Below, one piece after another: positions 34,601 to 45,140 of a stretch of DNA of 64,000 nt. The DNA comes from Subsaxibacter sp. CAU 1640 (GTDB lineage Bacteria; Bacteroidota; Bacteroidia; Flavobacteriales; Flavobacteriaceae). A model generated the notes under the pieces. The model made no database searches. It saw only the letters and a program-made list of their open reading frames with translations, and was not told the origin of the DNA. A program made the translations under genes and the position numbers. Within the stretch, counting starts at the first letter, position 1, and each line of letters starts with the position of its first letter. The stretch lies in the NCBI RefSeq assembly GCF_023156585.1, contig NZ_JALNMI010000003.1:248001-312000 (forward strand). Direction: 5' to 3'.

Positions 34601-37600
34601 TTAGAATGAAACATTGATTCCTGTTGTAAATGTTCTTGTGTTTGGATACTGACCCAAATCAACTCCTGATGCTACAGGATTCGCATTTGATACATCTGGA
34701 TTGTAACCTCTATACTTGGTAAATGTGTAAAGATTGTTTACAGCCGCATAGATTCTAAATTGATCTAATCCAATACGTTCCAAAAATTTCTCTGGAATTG
34801 AATACCCTAACTGAACATTCTGTATTCTTAAATAAGAACCATCCTCTACATAAAAAGATGACCATAATTGATTATTAGACGCTAAACTTGATGCTCGAGG
34901 CACTTCATTCGAAGTACCTTCACCAGTCCATCTATTTAAGTAGAAATCAGGTTTATTACTGTAAGTCAAAAAACGCTCATAACTTCTAGCAACATCATTA
35001 CCTATAGAGGCGTATAATGATGTTCCAAAATCAAACTGATAGAAATTCAGATTGAGGTTAAAGCCCATTGTCACATCTGGTATTGGATTTCCAATAACTG
35101 TTAGATCGTCACTGCTTCCATATTCAATGACACCATCTCCATCAACATCGACATATCTCAAATCACCTGGTTGTGCATTTGGCTGCACCGCGTGGGCATC
35201 AATCTCTGCTTGGTTCTGGAAAACTCCATTAGTTTGTAGACCATAGAATACACCTATCGGTAATCCAGTCTGGAATCTTGAAGTTGCTTGATTTAAATTA
35301 AACAACCCTCCTGAAATAAATCCAGCTGCATTATTAACGCTTAATGCCTTATTTTTTACGGTTGTCAGGTTGTATCCTAAATTTATACTAAAATTATCAG
35401 TAAACTGATGGTCAAAATTCAAACTGAAATCAAACCCCTTATTTTCTATGGTACCGGCATTAACAAATGGTGGTGAACTTCCACCTGCCGATGCTCCCAA
35501 AAGAGCCGACACATCTGGAACCAATAGTAAATCTTCTGTTTTCTTACGATAATAATCCAAAGTCAAACTCAACTTTCGATCAAATAGCGATATGTCAAAA
35601 CCAACATTGGTTTGATAATTTGTCTCCCATTTTAAATCTGGATTGGCTAAAGCTCCAATGGCATTTCCATTAACAATTAAGTCATCAAAAGGGTAGGTTG
35701 CCTCACCTGTAGTTCCTTGCAGCAATCCTAACCATCTGTAATCTCCAATCTTATCATTTCCTGTTATACCCCAACTACCTCTAATTTTCAAAGAATTGAT
35801 TAGATCGACATTAAAGAAATCTTCATTGGAAATTACCCAACCTCCTGAAAATGAAGGAAAATTACCAATACGATTATTTGGGCCAAACTTGGTTGAAGCA
35901 TCTCTTCTTATCATTGCAGAGAATAGATACTTACTTTTATAATCGTATTGTAACCTACCAAAAAGTGAATACCATCTGTTTTCATTTCTACCATCACTTA
36001 CATTTACTAAACTTGAAGTGACAACACCGTCAACAATTTGAATGATGGAGTTGGAATTACCTAAATATGCATTGTCCCAAGTCTCTGGACCGCTGTTTAA
36101 GGGACCTGAACCAAAGAATCCTTTGTAAGTTTCACTTCTGATTGAAGTTCCCAATAAAACGTTGAAATTGTGATCACCAAAGGACTTTTTGTAATCTAGA
36201 AAGTTCTCAAATATGAAATCAAATGTATGTTGTCTATTTTCTGAAACTGTCCCATATACATCTCTTGTACCATCGTCATTTCTGTCCAAATCGAACATTG
36301 TTGGATCATTAGTATCCAAACTTACATTGTTGTTAACCTTACCAGGACCATAATATGAAAGAGGCGAAAAAGATCTTCCGCCATAATCTGAATAATTGAA
36401 GTTAAATCTACTGGTAAATTTCAAATCATTGATTACATCATATTCTAATTCCACTTTTCCAGTAAAACGATCAGCAAAACCTTCGTTATAAGTATTATTG
36501 ATTAAGGCAAAAGGATTAATAATTTCACTGCCTTGCTCTACCCCAATGTACTCAAATCCCCTTGAGACACCCGTTCCATCCGTACCATCATAAATAGCCG
36601 TAAGAGGAGAAGCATTTAATGCATAATAAAGAACAGACCCTCTATTTCCTTCAGGGATTCCTTGACTTCTAATATTGGTATATAACAAGAATGTATTCAA
36701 CTTCAATTTTTCAGTCAAATTGATCCCCAAATTATTTTTAACTGTCCATCTTTGGTAATTTGATTTATCACTAGCTATAATACCATCTTGTGTAAAATAA
36801 CTAGCGCTAATGCCATACGTCACTTTTTCAGATCCTCCTGTCGCACTCAAACTATGACTTACCAAGGGAGCACGTTCAAACAACTCATCTTGCCAATCTG
36901 TATTAGTGTCCAAAAGTTGGAGGTTTGGATAAGGTATAGCATTTCCATCTGCGGCTTGTATTTCATTAACATAAGCCGCATATTCATAATTGTCCATAAG
37001 ATCTATGGTGTTTTCAGCTTCCTGAAAGGAAAAAAAGGAATTATAAGAGAATTTAGTTTTTCTATCTTTCCTACCACTTTTAGTGGTAATGAGAATAACT
37101 CCATTAGCACCTTGCACACCATATATAGCTGTACTAGCATCTTTTATGATGTCCATCTTCTCAATGTCATTAGGGTCGATGATACTTAAATCAGTCCCGA
37201 TATTTACACCATCTACAATAACCAAAGGTGAATTATCGCCATTGGTAGTAATACCCCTAATTCTAATGTTTAAGGAGGCACCGGGTGAACCAGAATTTGA
37301 TGTCACCTGCACACCCGAAGCATTTCCTCGAAGAGCATCTTCGATTCGCCCTGGGTTTGTTTGGGTAATTCGTTCTGCTTCGATACTAGAAAAAGCACCT
37401 GAAACTAACTCCTTTCTTTGAGTACCATAACCGATTACGACAACTTCATCGAGTGCTTCGGAATCTTCCACCAAGACTACGTTAATAGGATTACCATTCT
37501 TTACGGTAACCTCTTGATCAACATAACCTAAATACGAATACACCAAAACAGAATTGATGGGAACATCTGTTATAGTATAATTACCGTCAAAATCGGTGGT

Positions 37601-37753
37601 AACACCTCGATTGGTGCCCTTAATTAAAATGTTTACTCCAAGCAGTGGTTGGTCAGAGACATTTTCTTTTACAGTACCGCTCACTGTCACATTCTGTCCG
37701 AAAGTAACACAAGAAATAAGCAATACTAGTACGCGTAAAATTTTTGCTGTCAT
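34601..37753 (-). CDS. susC: SusC-like TonB-dependent oligosaccharide transporter
   Basis: This 1050-residue outer-membrane transporter has a signal peptide (ending SCVTFGQ) and a CarboxypepD_reg-like domain (about 23-100, VSGTVKENVSDQPLLGVNIL). The plug has VVIGYGTQRKELVSGAFSS and IYGVQGANGVILITTKSG, and a large barrel ends FTTGINVSF. Together with SusD it imports oligosaccharides across the outer membrane using TonB energy. It is the first gene of the downstream block and has its own upstream promoter region. It is the only SusC in the window. Confidence 0.95.
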   Translation of the reverse strand: MTAKILRVLVLLISCVTFGQNVTVSGTVKENVSDQPLLGVNILIKGTNRGVTTDFDGNYTITDVPINSVLVYSYLGYVDQEVTVKNGNPINVVLVEDSEALDEVVVIGYGTQRKELVSGAFSSIEAERITQTNPGRIEDALRGNASGVQVTSNSGSPGASLNIRIRGITTNGDNSPLVIVDGVNIGTDLSIIDPNDIEKMDIIKDASTAIYGVQGANGVILITTKSGRKDRKTKFSYNSFFSFQEAENTIDLMDNYEYAAYVNEIQAADGNAIPYPNLQLLDTNTDWQDELFERAPLVSHSLSATGGSEKVTYGISASYFTQDGIIASDKSNYQRWTVKNNLGINLTEKLKLNTFLLYTNIRSQGIPEGNRGSVLYYALNASPLTAIYDGTDGTGVSRGFEYIGVEQGSEIINPFALINNTYNEGFADRFTGKVELEYDVINDLKFTSRFNFNYSDYGGRSFSPLSYYGPGKVNNNVSLDTNDPTMFDLDRNDDGTRDVYGTVSENRQHTFDFIFENFLDYKKSFGDHNFNVLLGTSIRSETYKGFFGSGPLNSGPETWDNAYLGNSNSIIQIVDGVVTSSLVNVSDGRNENRWYSLFGRLQYDYKSKYLFSAMIRRDASTKFGPNNRIGNFPSFSGGWVISNEDFFNVDLINSLKIRGSWGITGNDKIGDYRWLGLLQGTTGEATYPFDDLIVNGNAIGALANPDLKWETNYQTNVGFDISLFDRKLSLTLDYYRKKTEDLLLVPDVSALLGASAGGSSPPFVNAGTIENKGFDFSLNFDHQFTDNFSINLGYNLTTVKNKALSVNNAAGFISGGLFNLNQATSRFQTGLPIGVFYGLQTNGVFQNQAEIDAHAVQPNAQPGDLRYVDVDGDGVIEYGSSDDLTVIGNPIPDVTMGFNLNLNFYQFDFGTSLYASIGNDVARSYERFLTYSNKPDFYLNRWTGEGTSNEVPRASSLASNNQLWSSFYVEDGSYLRIQNVQLGYSIPEKFLERIGLDQFRIYAAVNNLYTFTKYRGYNPDVSNANPVASGVDLGQYPNTRTFTTGINVSF

Positions 37754-37774
37754 ATTTAATTGAATCTGTTTTTA

Positions 37775-37809
37775 CAAACATATGAGATTACATTACGATA
37801 TGCACAAAA
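37775..37809 (-). promoter_or_regulatory. Candidate promoter of the susC block
   Basis: On the minus strand TATGTTTG (37775-37782) matches the TAnnTTTG -7 element, with TTTTG (37805-37809) 22 bp upstream as -33. It lies in the 237-bp gap between the regulator gene stop and the susC start. This suggests the regulator controls transcription beginning here. The remaining part of the gap is AT-rich with no clear dyad. Confidence 0.5.
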
Positions 37810-37990
37810 TGCGACACTACAAAAAATATACATCATAAAAAAGATAACGAATTTTTGAGATTTTATCAATTAATTAGCGAAAACACTGCTTTAACAAAGT
37901 ATTAAGAATTTTGTTACTACATCGAAATAGTATTGAAGTTTTTCGCGTTGTAGTGGTAATGTATGGGTAAAAACACAGAATGTAGTGTGG

Positions 37991-40795
37991 CTACATTTCC
38001 AAGATGTAATTTGTTAAGCTATAATCGTGAGGTAAATCCATCTTTTTTCGCAAACGATATCGTTTTACTTCGACACTTTTAGGAGAAATATTCAACAGTG
38101 GTGCTATCTCTTTGGATGACAGATTTAATCGAAGATAAGCACATAATTTCAAGTCATTTGGAGTGAGTAAAGGATGTTTGGACTTGATCTTTTTCAAGAA
38201 ATCTTTATCAGCATTATTGAAAGCCTCTTGAAAGAACTTCCAGTCGTCTGTATTGTTGAGGTTTTTGTCAATAATCTTGATAACTGGCTTAAGGGTTTTG
38301 GATTCGTTAGTATTTTTAAGTTCTTCCTTAAGCGTATTTAAGAATTCATTCTTTTTAATCAAGCTCATTGTTGAGATGGCCAACTCCCGGTTTTTATTGT
38401 CAATATCCTGCTGAAGTTTTTCGTTTTCGACTTGCATCAATTGCTGTTCGCTTTCCAATTGTTTTAACTCCAATTCACGCTTATTCTTTTGGAGTAGCTT
38501 CTCTTTCTGTTTTTTATAATAATTTCTATACAGATTATGCATAAAAATTGAAAAGAGAATGACGCCCAAAACATAAATAAACACCATCAAATTAGTGATA
38601 TACCAAGGTTTTTCAATCTTAAATTGATACGAAGACATATTTGAAGTCATCGTGTTCCCAACACGTGCTCTAACATTGAAGGTGTAGTCACCATACGGAA
38701 GATTTTTGAACAAGACGGAAGAATTGGTTGTCCAATCACTCCACTGGTCATAATAGCCTTTCAATTGATACTGATATTCAGCCACTAGATATTTATCGTA
38801 TTCTGGTACGCTAAAAAAGAACTCGAAATTGTTCTGTTCGTTTTCAAACTCAATCGATTTTTCTTTATCAATCAACTTACTATTTCCATCTATGGCATAA
38901 TTGGAGATTTGGTTGATACTGATATCATATGATTTTTGATTGAGTTTGTCCAAATCCATAATTACATAACCAGATGATGTTCCAAACAAATATTTATTCG
39001 CTTCCAGATAAGAAACAGTTTCATAACCCACCATTTCTTTTCTCAATGACTGCGGGAATGCAATTGATGTGATATTTGGCACATTACTCAATTTTCCAGG
39101 GGATAGATAATTCAAGTTTTTATCTGTAAATCCCCAAAGTTTGCTATGATGTGGGTCTGGAATCAATTTCCCTGAAGTGTATCCGTTAGGCTGAAACATT
39201 TTACTCAAAATAGAATCTTTTGAAAATGAATGTTTCACGCTATCATATACAAATACACCTTGCTCATAGGCGTACAAAATGTCGCCATTATATTTTATCA
39301 AACTAGAATTGAAGCCTTTTTGTTGCTCATCGTCTTTTTTTACGGAACGTACCTCTTTCAATTCATCATTAACATCTAACTCAAAGACACCTTTATATTC
39401 GTGGCTAAATAAAATCGTATTTTTGTTAAGCACCTCAAAATACTTGGTAGAGATATCAAATCCTTCCAGTTTATTTTTAAAAGTCCAAGACCCATTCTCT
39501 CTTTTCAACACATTGATTCCAATATAGTTACCTTGCAATAGAATATCAGGATTATTGGGATATGTTTTGATGTTCCAAGTACCTGGAGTGTTTGCAATCA
39601 ATTTGGCATTGCCGTTTTCAACAATGAATGTTCCTATATTATGTCCGCAGAAAAGTGTATCATCAATTTCCACCAGGCACCACACCTGCCCTTTTGTACC
39701 TTCAACAAATGTAAATTCATCTTCCGATAGTTGTTTATAGAACAATCCTTGATTGGTACCCAAAAACAACTGATTTCTATAAATAATCGATGTGTAAACC
39801 GTTCCCAATTTTCCTTCTTCATCATTGTAAATACTGAATGGTGAAGATGTATTGATTACGTTTATCCCATTATCTAGACCCAGCCAAATATTGTTTTCTT
39901 TATCCTCAAAAAGAGATAAAACGGTATTGTTGCCCAAACCTTTGGTCTGATCTATGGAATACTTTAATTCTCCATTTTTATTTAAGTAAACCATACCGTT
40001 GGAAATGGTGCCAAGGATGAAGTCTCCATTTTTAAGTTGAATACTATTATAAACACTCAAACTGGATATGAACTCCGATGCAGGCACTTGCCATTTTGAC
40101 AAGGTATTTGATTTCCAAATGAAGAAACCCTTCTCTTGGGTCTCCAGAAGTAAATTTCCATCGCGATTGAAAATGTTAACGAGAATATTCTGTCTAATAA
40201 TTTCATCATCACAAATAAGTTTCGGCGTGCCATTTTCAACCTTAAAAACACCCTCATCAACACTTTGATAATAAATGCTCCCATTAACCTTGAACATTTT
40301 TGTGATTGTATGTTTAGAATTGATGGTTTTATAAGTATCATTCTTTGAATCGAAAACGTAAATTCTGTTTAATGACTGAAAAAGAATAAAACGGTCCACA
40401 GAAATGATGTTCCAAAATTGTTCATCTTCGATAAGGTCGATTTTCAACTTTTGAGTCAGCGAAGCATATTTTAAATTCCCAAACTCATCGCGTTGCCAAT
40501 AACCAAAATCCATATAGCAACCAGTGTATATCTTATCACCTACAACATTAACTGAACGTAAAATAGATTCATTTTCAGAAGGATATAACTGCCATTTAGC
40601 ACCATTAAATTCCAACAGGCCTTTATTATTGGCTACATAAATGTATTTGTTACTTGCTTGCGAAATGGACCAATTTTGATTTTCACCTCCGTACTCCTTT
40701 GAAACAAATAAGTCAATAGGAGGCAATTCTTGCGCCAAAACAAGTTTGGTTAACAAGAAAAAAACAAATAGAAAATGATACTTCTTTAAAGTCAA
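37991..40795 (-). CDS. Membrane-spanning one-component regulator: beta-propeller sensor, Y_Y_Y domain, LuxR-type HTH
   Basis: This 934-residue protein has a signal peptide (ending KLVLAQ) and a long periplasmic beta-propeller region (about 25-640) with Reg_prop-like repeats such as VLSLFEDKENNIWLGLDNGI. A Y_Y_Y domain (about 650-735; YQYQLKGYYDQWSDWTTNS, YGDYTFNVRARVG) and one membrane helix (NLMVFIYVLGVILFSIFMH) follow. A coiled coil (about 765-820) leads to a LuxR-type HTH at the C-terminus (LTPNDLKLCAYLRLNLSSKE, then ISPKSVEVKRYRLRKK). No histidine kinase, receiver or AraC domain is present. It likely senses an oligosaccharide and directly activates susC. It starts with TTG right after the symporter stop (TAA|TTG). 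Confidence 0.88.
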   Translation of the reverse strand: MTLKKYHFLFVFFLLTKLVLAQELPPIDLFVSKEYGGENQNWSISQASNKYIYVANNKGLLEFNGAKWQLYPSENESILRSVNVVGDKIYTGCYMDFGYWQRDEFGNLKYASLTQKLKIDLIEDEQFWNIISVDRFILFQSLNRIYVFDSKNDTYKTINSKHTITKMFKVNGSIYYQSVDEGVFKVENGTPKLICDDEIIRQNILVNIFNRDGNLLLETQEKGFFIWKSNTLSKWQVPASEFISSLSVYNSIQLKNGDFILGTISNGMVYLNKNGELKYSIDQTKGLGNNTVLSLFEDKENNIWLGLDNGINVINTSSPFSIYNDEEGKLGTVYTSIIYRNQLFLGTNQGLFYKQLSEDEFTFVEGTKGQVWCLVEIDDTLFCGHNIGTFIVENGNAKLIANTPGTWNIKTYPNNPDILLQGNYIGINVLKRENGSWTFKNKLEGFDISTKYFEVLNKNTILFSHEYKGVFELDVNDELKEVRSVKKDDEQQKGFNSSLIKYNGDILYAYEQGVFVYDSVKHSFSKDSILSKMFQPNGYTSGKLIPDPHHSKLWGFTDKNLNYLSPGKLSNVPNITSIAFPQSLRKEMVGYETVSYLEANKYLFGTSSGYVIMDLDKLNQKSYDISINQISNYAIDGNSKLIDKEKSIEFENEQNNFEFFFSVPEYDKYLVAEYQYQLKGYYDQWSDWTTNSSVLFKNLPYGDYTFNVRARVGNTMTSNMSSYQFKIEKPWYITNLMVFIYVLGVILFSIFMHNLYRNYYKKQKEKLLQKNKRELELKQLESEQQLMQVENEKLQQDIDNKNRELAISTMSLIKKNEFLNTLKEELKNTNESKTLKPVIKIIDKNLNNTDDWKFFQEAFNNADKDFLKKIKSKHPLLTPNDLKLCAYLRLNLSSKEIAPLLNISPKSVEVKRYRLRKKMDLPHDYSLTNYILEM

Positions 40796-42445
40796 TTAAG
40801 CAAAATAAATATAAATACTAATTACGATTGCACATATGACCAAGCCAACTGGTTTGACGAACTTCCACGGGGAAATATCCACCTGTTTAGTATATTCCAA
40901 CTCAAACGCCTCTTTACGTGGTCTGATCGCTCCAATAATCAACATAATGATAATATTAAGTACAAAAAGAATTGCCATCACGTGCAAAAAGTGAGGATAA
41001 GCTTCTGCCTCGACTAATTTTAAAGCAGCCGCATCAGTAATACCTGAAGCTTTGGCTTCTTCAACTGCCTTACCTACAAAATGTGGTTTTAAGAAGAATT
41101 GGCTCAAAATATACAATAAAGAGCCTGAAAGTACTCCAATTTTTGCGGCAATTGCAGGAACTCTTTTGGTGGCATATCCTACTACTATAATTGTAAATAT
41201 TGGAATACTGTAGATACCATTTACTTCCTGAAGATATGCAAATAAACTTCCCGCATTGGCAATCAAAGGCGCGATGAACATTGCTGAAAATGCCAACACA
41301 ATTCCGAAAATCTTTCCATAGCGTACAACTGTTTTTTCATCAGCATTTTTATTGATGTGCTGTTTGTAAATATCCAGTCCAAACAAAGTTACAGAGCTAT
41401 TTAGAACACTATTAAATGAGCTCAAAATAGCACCGAATAATACGGCAGCGAAGAAACCAACCAAATATTTCGGCAATACAGCTCTTACCAATTCTGGGTA
41501 TGCCATATCGCTTGATGCCAGACCGCCTTCAAAATAGTGATAGGCAATAATTCCTGGCAATACCAAAATCAATGGTCCTAATATTTTGAGAAATGACGCC
41601 AGCAATAATCCTTTTTGCCCTTCTGCTAAATTCTTTGCGCCTAATGCTCTCTGGATAATTTGTTGATTGGTTCCCCAATAGAACAACTGTACAAGCATCA
41701 TTCCTGTAAAAATGGTACTGAAAGGAACTTCTTGCCCTGTCTCACCCATCGATTTAAACTTCTCCGGATTGGAACTCATCAAAATATCAATTCCATTTCC
41801 TAAACTTCCATCTCCTATTGCAATCAACCCAAAAACAGGTATCAACAATCCTCCTATAATTAATCCGATAGCGTTGATACTATCCGAAACCGCAACCGCT
41901 TTCAATCCACCGAATACGGCATATATAGAACCAATGATTCCAATTCCCCAAATACATATCCACAAAGCTTGTGTGCTAGACACATTAAGTAGTTCAGGCA
42001 CGTTGAACATACCACTTATTGCCACCGAACCAGAATATAAAATTACTGGTAGCAACACGACCACATATCCTGTCAAAAACAATCCTGACGTAATGGTTTT
42101 GGTTGTGACATCAAATCGTTTTGATAAAAATTGAGGTACAGTCGTCAAACCTCCTTTGAGGTAACGTGGCAACAGAAATATTGCCGTAACCACCATTGCG
42201 ATTGCCGCCAAGGTTTCCCAAGCCATCACAGACAAACCATCTGTATAGGCACTACCATTTAAACCAACAATCTGTTCCGTTGATAGGTTCGTTAGAAGTA
42301 AGGAACCTGCGATAACGCCTGCTGTTAGGCTCCTTCCGCCAAGAAAATAACCGTCTGAAGATGTTTCATCAGTGCTACGTGTCGCAAAATAAGATATGAC
42401 TGCCACCAAGAGTGTAAATCCGACAAAAGAAATGATACCAAGCAT
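40796..42445 (-). CDS. Sodium/solute symporter (SSS/SGLT family)
   Basis: This 549-residue inner-membrane transporter has about 13-14 helices. Family landmarks are YFLGGRSLTAGVIAGSLLLTNLSTEQIVG near the N-terminus, GLKAVAVSDSINAIGLIIGG, FYWGTNQQIIQRALGAKN (the SSS signature region) and AVLFGAILSSFNSVLNSSVTLF, which lines the Na+ site. It probably imports the monosaccharide released in the periplasm. It is followed directly by the regulator and preceded by the EEP gene (13 bp). Confidence 0.92.
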   Translation of the reverse strand: MLGIISFVGFTLLVAVISYFATRSTDETSSDGYFLGGRSLTAGVIAGSLLLTNLSTEQIVGLNGSAYTDGLSVMAWETLAAIAMVVTAIFLLPRYLKGGLTTVPQFLSKRFDVTTKTITSGLFLTGYVVVLLPVILYSGSVAISGMFNVPELLNVSSTQALWICIWGIGIIGSIYAVFGGLKAVAVSDSINAIGLIIGGLLIPVFGLIAIGDGSLGNGIDILMSSNPEKFKSMGETGQEVPFSTIFTGMMLVQLFYWGTNQQIIQRALGAKNLAEGQKGLLLASFLKILGPLILVLPGIIAYHYFEGGLASSDMAYPELVRAVLPKYLVGFFAAVLFGAILSSFNSVLNSSVTLFGLDIYKQHINKNADEKTVVRYGKIFGIVLAFSAMFIAPLIANAGSLFAYLQEVNGIYSIPIFTIIVVGYATKRVPAIAAKIGVLSGSLLYILSQFFLKPHFVGKAVEEAKASGITDAAALKLVEAEAYPHFLHVMAILFVLNIIIMLIIGAIRPRKEAFELEYTKQVDISPWKFVKPVGLVICAIVISIYIYFA

Positions 42446-42458
42446 AATATGGAATGTT

Positions 42459-43298
42459 TTAGTTAGTGTTTAGTTGTGCTTCAATATATACAGGCAAATG
42501 ATCTGATGGATATTTTAAATTTTCATTATCACTTAAAACTGCATATTTATTGACTTTAATATTTTTTTTACTGACGAAAATGTAATCGATACGTCGTGTT
42601 ACAGCCTCATCAAATTTGAATCCATTGAACGTGCCGGAAGGTCCAAAAGGTTGCATCTGGCTAACATCTTTTGAATCCTCTAATGTAGCTTTAATTAGTT
42701 GAATGTTCTCTGTTTCTGGTTCCAAATTGAAATCACCCATTAAAAATACAGGTAATTTTCCATTAGCAAATTCCTTAATTTTACTTAAGATTAAACACGT
42801 ACTGTTTGCTCTGGCAGTCACTCCAACGTGATCAAAATGAGTGTTGAACACCCAAAACCGTTCCTTGTTTTTTATATTTTCAAACAATGCATAGGTACAA
42901 ACCCTATTGCACACAGCGTCCCAACCCATTGACACCTTATCTGGTGTTTCAGAAAGCCAAAATGTAGAGCTCTTAATTACTTTAAACTTCGTTTTGTTAT
43001 AAAATATGGCGGAGTATTCTCCAGAATCCTTACCATCATCACGTCCTACACCAACAAAACTGTAATCATTCAACAAACTATCCATATCTTTCATTTGATT
43101 TGGCATTGCTTCTTGAACTCCTAAAATATCTGGCGAGTAGAATTTCAATTGGCCTATAAAAAATGGTTTTCTGTTTTCCCAGCTATTTTCTCCTTCCTTC
43201 GGATAATCAAGCTTGATATTATAGCTCATCAATGAAAGTTCTTGAGCATTTGAATTCAAAAGAAAAAGAAAAGCAACAATTTGAAATAGATGTCTCAT
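42459..43298 (-). CDS. Secreted endonuclease/exonuclease/phosphatase (EEP) fold protein
   Basis: This 279-residue protein has a signal peptide (ending LLNSNA). EEP motifs are present in order: LMSYNIKLDYPKEG, ILGVQEAMPNQM (metal-binding Glu), YSAIFYNKTKF, VFNTHFDHVGV (Thr-His), LMGDFNLEPETE (Gly-Asp-Phe-Asn) and YPSDHLPVYIEA (Ser-Asp-His). All catalytic residues look intact, so it should be a metal-dependent phosphodiesterase or phosphatase. Such proteins are frequent in polysaccharide loci; the substrate is unknown. Confidence 0.9.
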   Translation of the reverse strand: MRHLFQIVAFLFLLNSNAQELSLMSYNIKLDYPKEGENSWENRKPFFIGQLKFYSPDILGVQEAMPNQMKDMDSLLNDYSFVGVGRDDGKDSGEYSAIFYNKTKFKVIKSSTFWLSETPDKVSMGWDAVCNRVCTYALFENIKNKERFWVFNTHFDHVGVTARANSTCLILSKIKEFANGKLPVFLMGDFNLEPETENIQLIKATLEDSKDVSQMQPFGPSGTFNGFKFDEAVTRRIDYIFVSKKNIKVNKYAVLSDNENLKYPSDHLPVYIEAQLNTN

Positions 43299-43304
43299 AA
43301 CTTG

Positions 43305-45140
43305 TTATTCGATGTATAAAATTTCGCTTTTTTCTGAAATTCCGTTCTCATTAAAAGCCTCAACTTGCAGATAATAAGATTGGTCTGTATTCAAGGCTCT
43401 CAACTCGTAATTTGGCGTATCGTACATCATTGCCGAAAGGTTCAACTTGTCTTTTGAAATTCCCCAATAAATCACATATCCTGTAGCATCTTTGACCTTC
43501 TCCCAAGTGAGATTGACATTGCGACGGTCGGCTTGACGCACAGCCTTAAAGTTGGGAGGCGTGATTGGTTTAGATTCCAAACCTTTTCCAAACACCCGAA
43601 ATTCAGAAATAGACAGATAGTTATTGGTACAATACACGTGATTGTATCGGATATATCGTACCTTCTCTGATTTTTCCAATTCGATATACGCGTGAGGCAT
43701 ATCTTTTTTGTTCTTTGAATAATCTGCAATAGTTTTCCAGTTTTGTCTATCAATGGATGACTGCAATACAAATTGTTGCCTCAAAGTGTCAGGACGTCCA
43801 TAAATATCACTGTTAAAGTCTTGAAAATTGATTTGTATAGCACTGACGTTCATCGGTTTTTCCAAATCAATTTCAACATAAATGGAGTCATTATTACTTT
43901 CAGAAACCCAATAACTTCTTATTTCCTCGTCATTTATTCTATTGATGTTGAAATCAGTAATTTGTTCCTGCATATAGCCTTTGTCACTTTCGTCAACCAC
44001 ATTTATTTCTTTGGTTACTAACGGAGAATTGGTCTTAACAGGTTTATTATAAGACAATAACATCCACCCTGTAAAACGTTCTTTGTGATTATCCACTTTT
44101 GTATTTGGCAGGTAATGCGGATAGTCACCATAAGCAGTATTGACGTACATTTGTCCATTGTCTTCAAAACCTGCTGGATACATTCCAAGACGTCTTTCAA
44201 ACTTAAAATTGACGGAAATAGCCATGGTTGAAAAATGCCAATAGTTGCCATTGTTATCCTTAACTGTACTGCCATGACCTGACCCTTTTAAAAATCCTCC
44301 AGGTTTGTACGAAATGGGATTATAAGGCGCATACTCAAATGGTCCAAATGGACTTTTACTTGTATACACACCATCGGCATAGACATTCCACTGTGTGCCA
44401 GGTGCACCATATTCAAGATAATAAGTGCCGTTATGCTTCATCATCCAAGGACCTTCAATAAAAGGTTTTAAATCTGATGTGTGGTCTTGTCCAAATCGTT
44501 CCCAACCATGTTTTTCGGGATCCAAATTAAACAAATCTTTTTCTTCGCCTATTGGCACAAAATAATTATCTGGGTCTAACTCCACAACTCGAAGTGGCCA
44601 TTTATTTGAAGATTCTTCATATAAATAAACTTTGCCATCATCGTCTACAAATAAATTAGGGTCTTGAATTTGACCAGGCACATTGATGATTGCAAAATTC
44701 GTTTTCCAATCTCCAAGTTCGGGATTATCAGTTTCAATAACTGGTCCATAACCAACAGGGTCGCCATAAACAATAATTTTATCCTTATAAACCGCAGCTG
44801 CTGGTGCGTTGCTACCGTGAAAATACCAGCTTTGTGGTCTAATGAATTTCCAATTGCTCATATCATCAGAGACCCAATATCCGTGAGAGCGCGTGACAAA
44901 CATATAGTATTTCCCTTTAAAATTGACAACAGCTGGGTCTGCACCTGAACGATACGAGACCTTGTTTTTCGCTCGATAGTGAGACATATAAGAATAGTCG
45001 ATATCGATGGGGTTGCAATAGGTTTTATAATTTTTATCTTGAGCGGATTTCTCTTCAGATGAAACATCTCCCTTTTCCTTTTCAGAATTACAGGAAAAAC
45101 AAAAAATGAATAAGGTTAAAAAAAGAAATCGCTGTATCAT
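43305..45140 (-). CDS. Lipoprotein GH43-like enzyme with discoidin and fibronectin-III-like domains
   Basis: This 611-residue protein has lipobox Cys17 (FCFSC). A five-bladed GH43-like catalytic part runs about 40-350, with Asp68 in RSGADPAVVNFKGKYYMF, QIQDPNLFVDDDGKVYLYE and the likely acid Glu in FIEGPWMMKHNGTYYLEYG. A discoidin-like domain (about 395-510, RQQFVLQSSIDRQNWKTI) and a fibronectin-III-like end (LTWEKVKDATGYVIYWG) follow. It is paralogous to the gene at 55380. GH43 enzymes often act on arabinosides, xylosides or galactosides; the sugar here cannot be read from the sequence. Confidence 0.86.
   Translation of the reverse strand: MIQRFLFLTLFIFCFSCNSEKEKGDVSSEEKSAQDKNYKTYCNPIDIDYSYMSHYRAKNKVSYRSGADPAVVNFKGKYYMFVTRSHGYWVSDDMSNWKFIRPQSWYFHGSNAPAAAVYKDKIIVYGDPVGYGPVIETDNPELGDWKTNFAIINVPGQIQDPNLFVDDDGKVYLYEESSNKWPLRVVELDPDNYFVPIGEEKDLFNLDPEKHGWERFGQDHTSDLKPFIEGPWMMKHNGTYYLEYGAPGTQWNVYADGVYTSKSPFGPFEYAPYNPISYKPGGFLKGSGHGSTVKDNNGNYWHFSTMAISVNFKFERRLGMYPAGFEDNGQMYVNTAYGDYPHYLPNTKVDNHKERFTGWMLLSYNKPVKTNSPLVTKEINVVDESDKGYMQEQITDFNINRINDEEIRSYWVSESNNDSIYVEIDLEKPMNVSAIQINFQDFNSDIYGRPDTLRQQFVLQSSIDRQNWKTIADYSKNKKDMPHAYIELEKSEKVRYIRYNHVYCTNNYLSISEFRVFGKGLESKPITPPNFKAVRQADRRNVNLTWEKVKDATGYVIYWGISKDKLNLSAMMYDTPNYELRALNTDQSYYLQVEAFNENGISEKSEILYIE

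Noticed and set aside
37991-40795. Hybrid two-component sensor (HTCS)
   Set aside because: The sensor part matches, but there is no histidine kinase, receiver or AraC domain; the C-terminus is a LuxR-type HTH.
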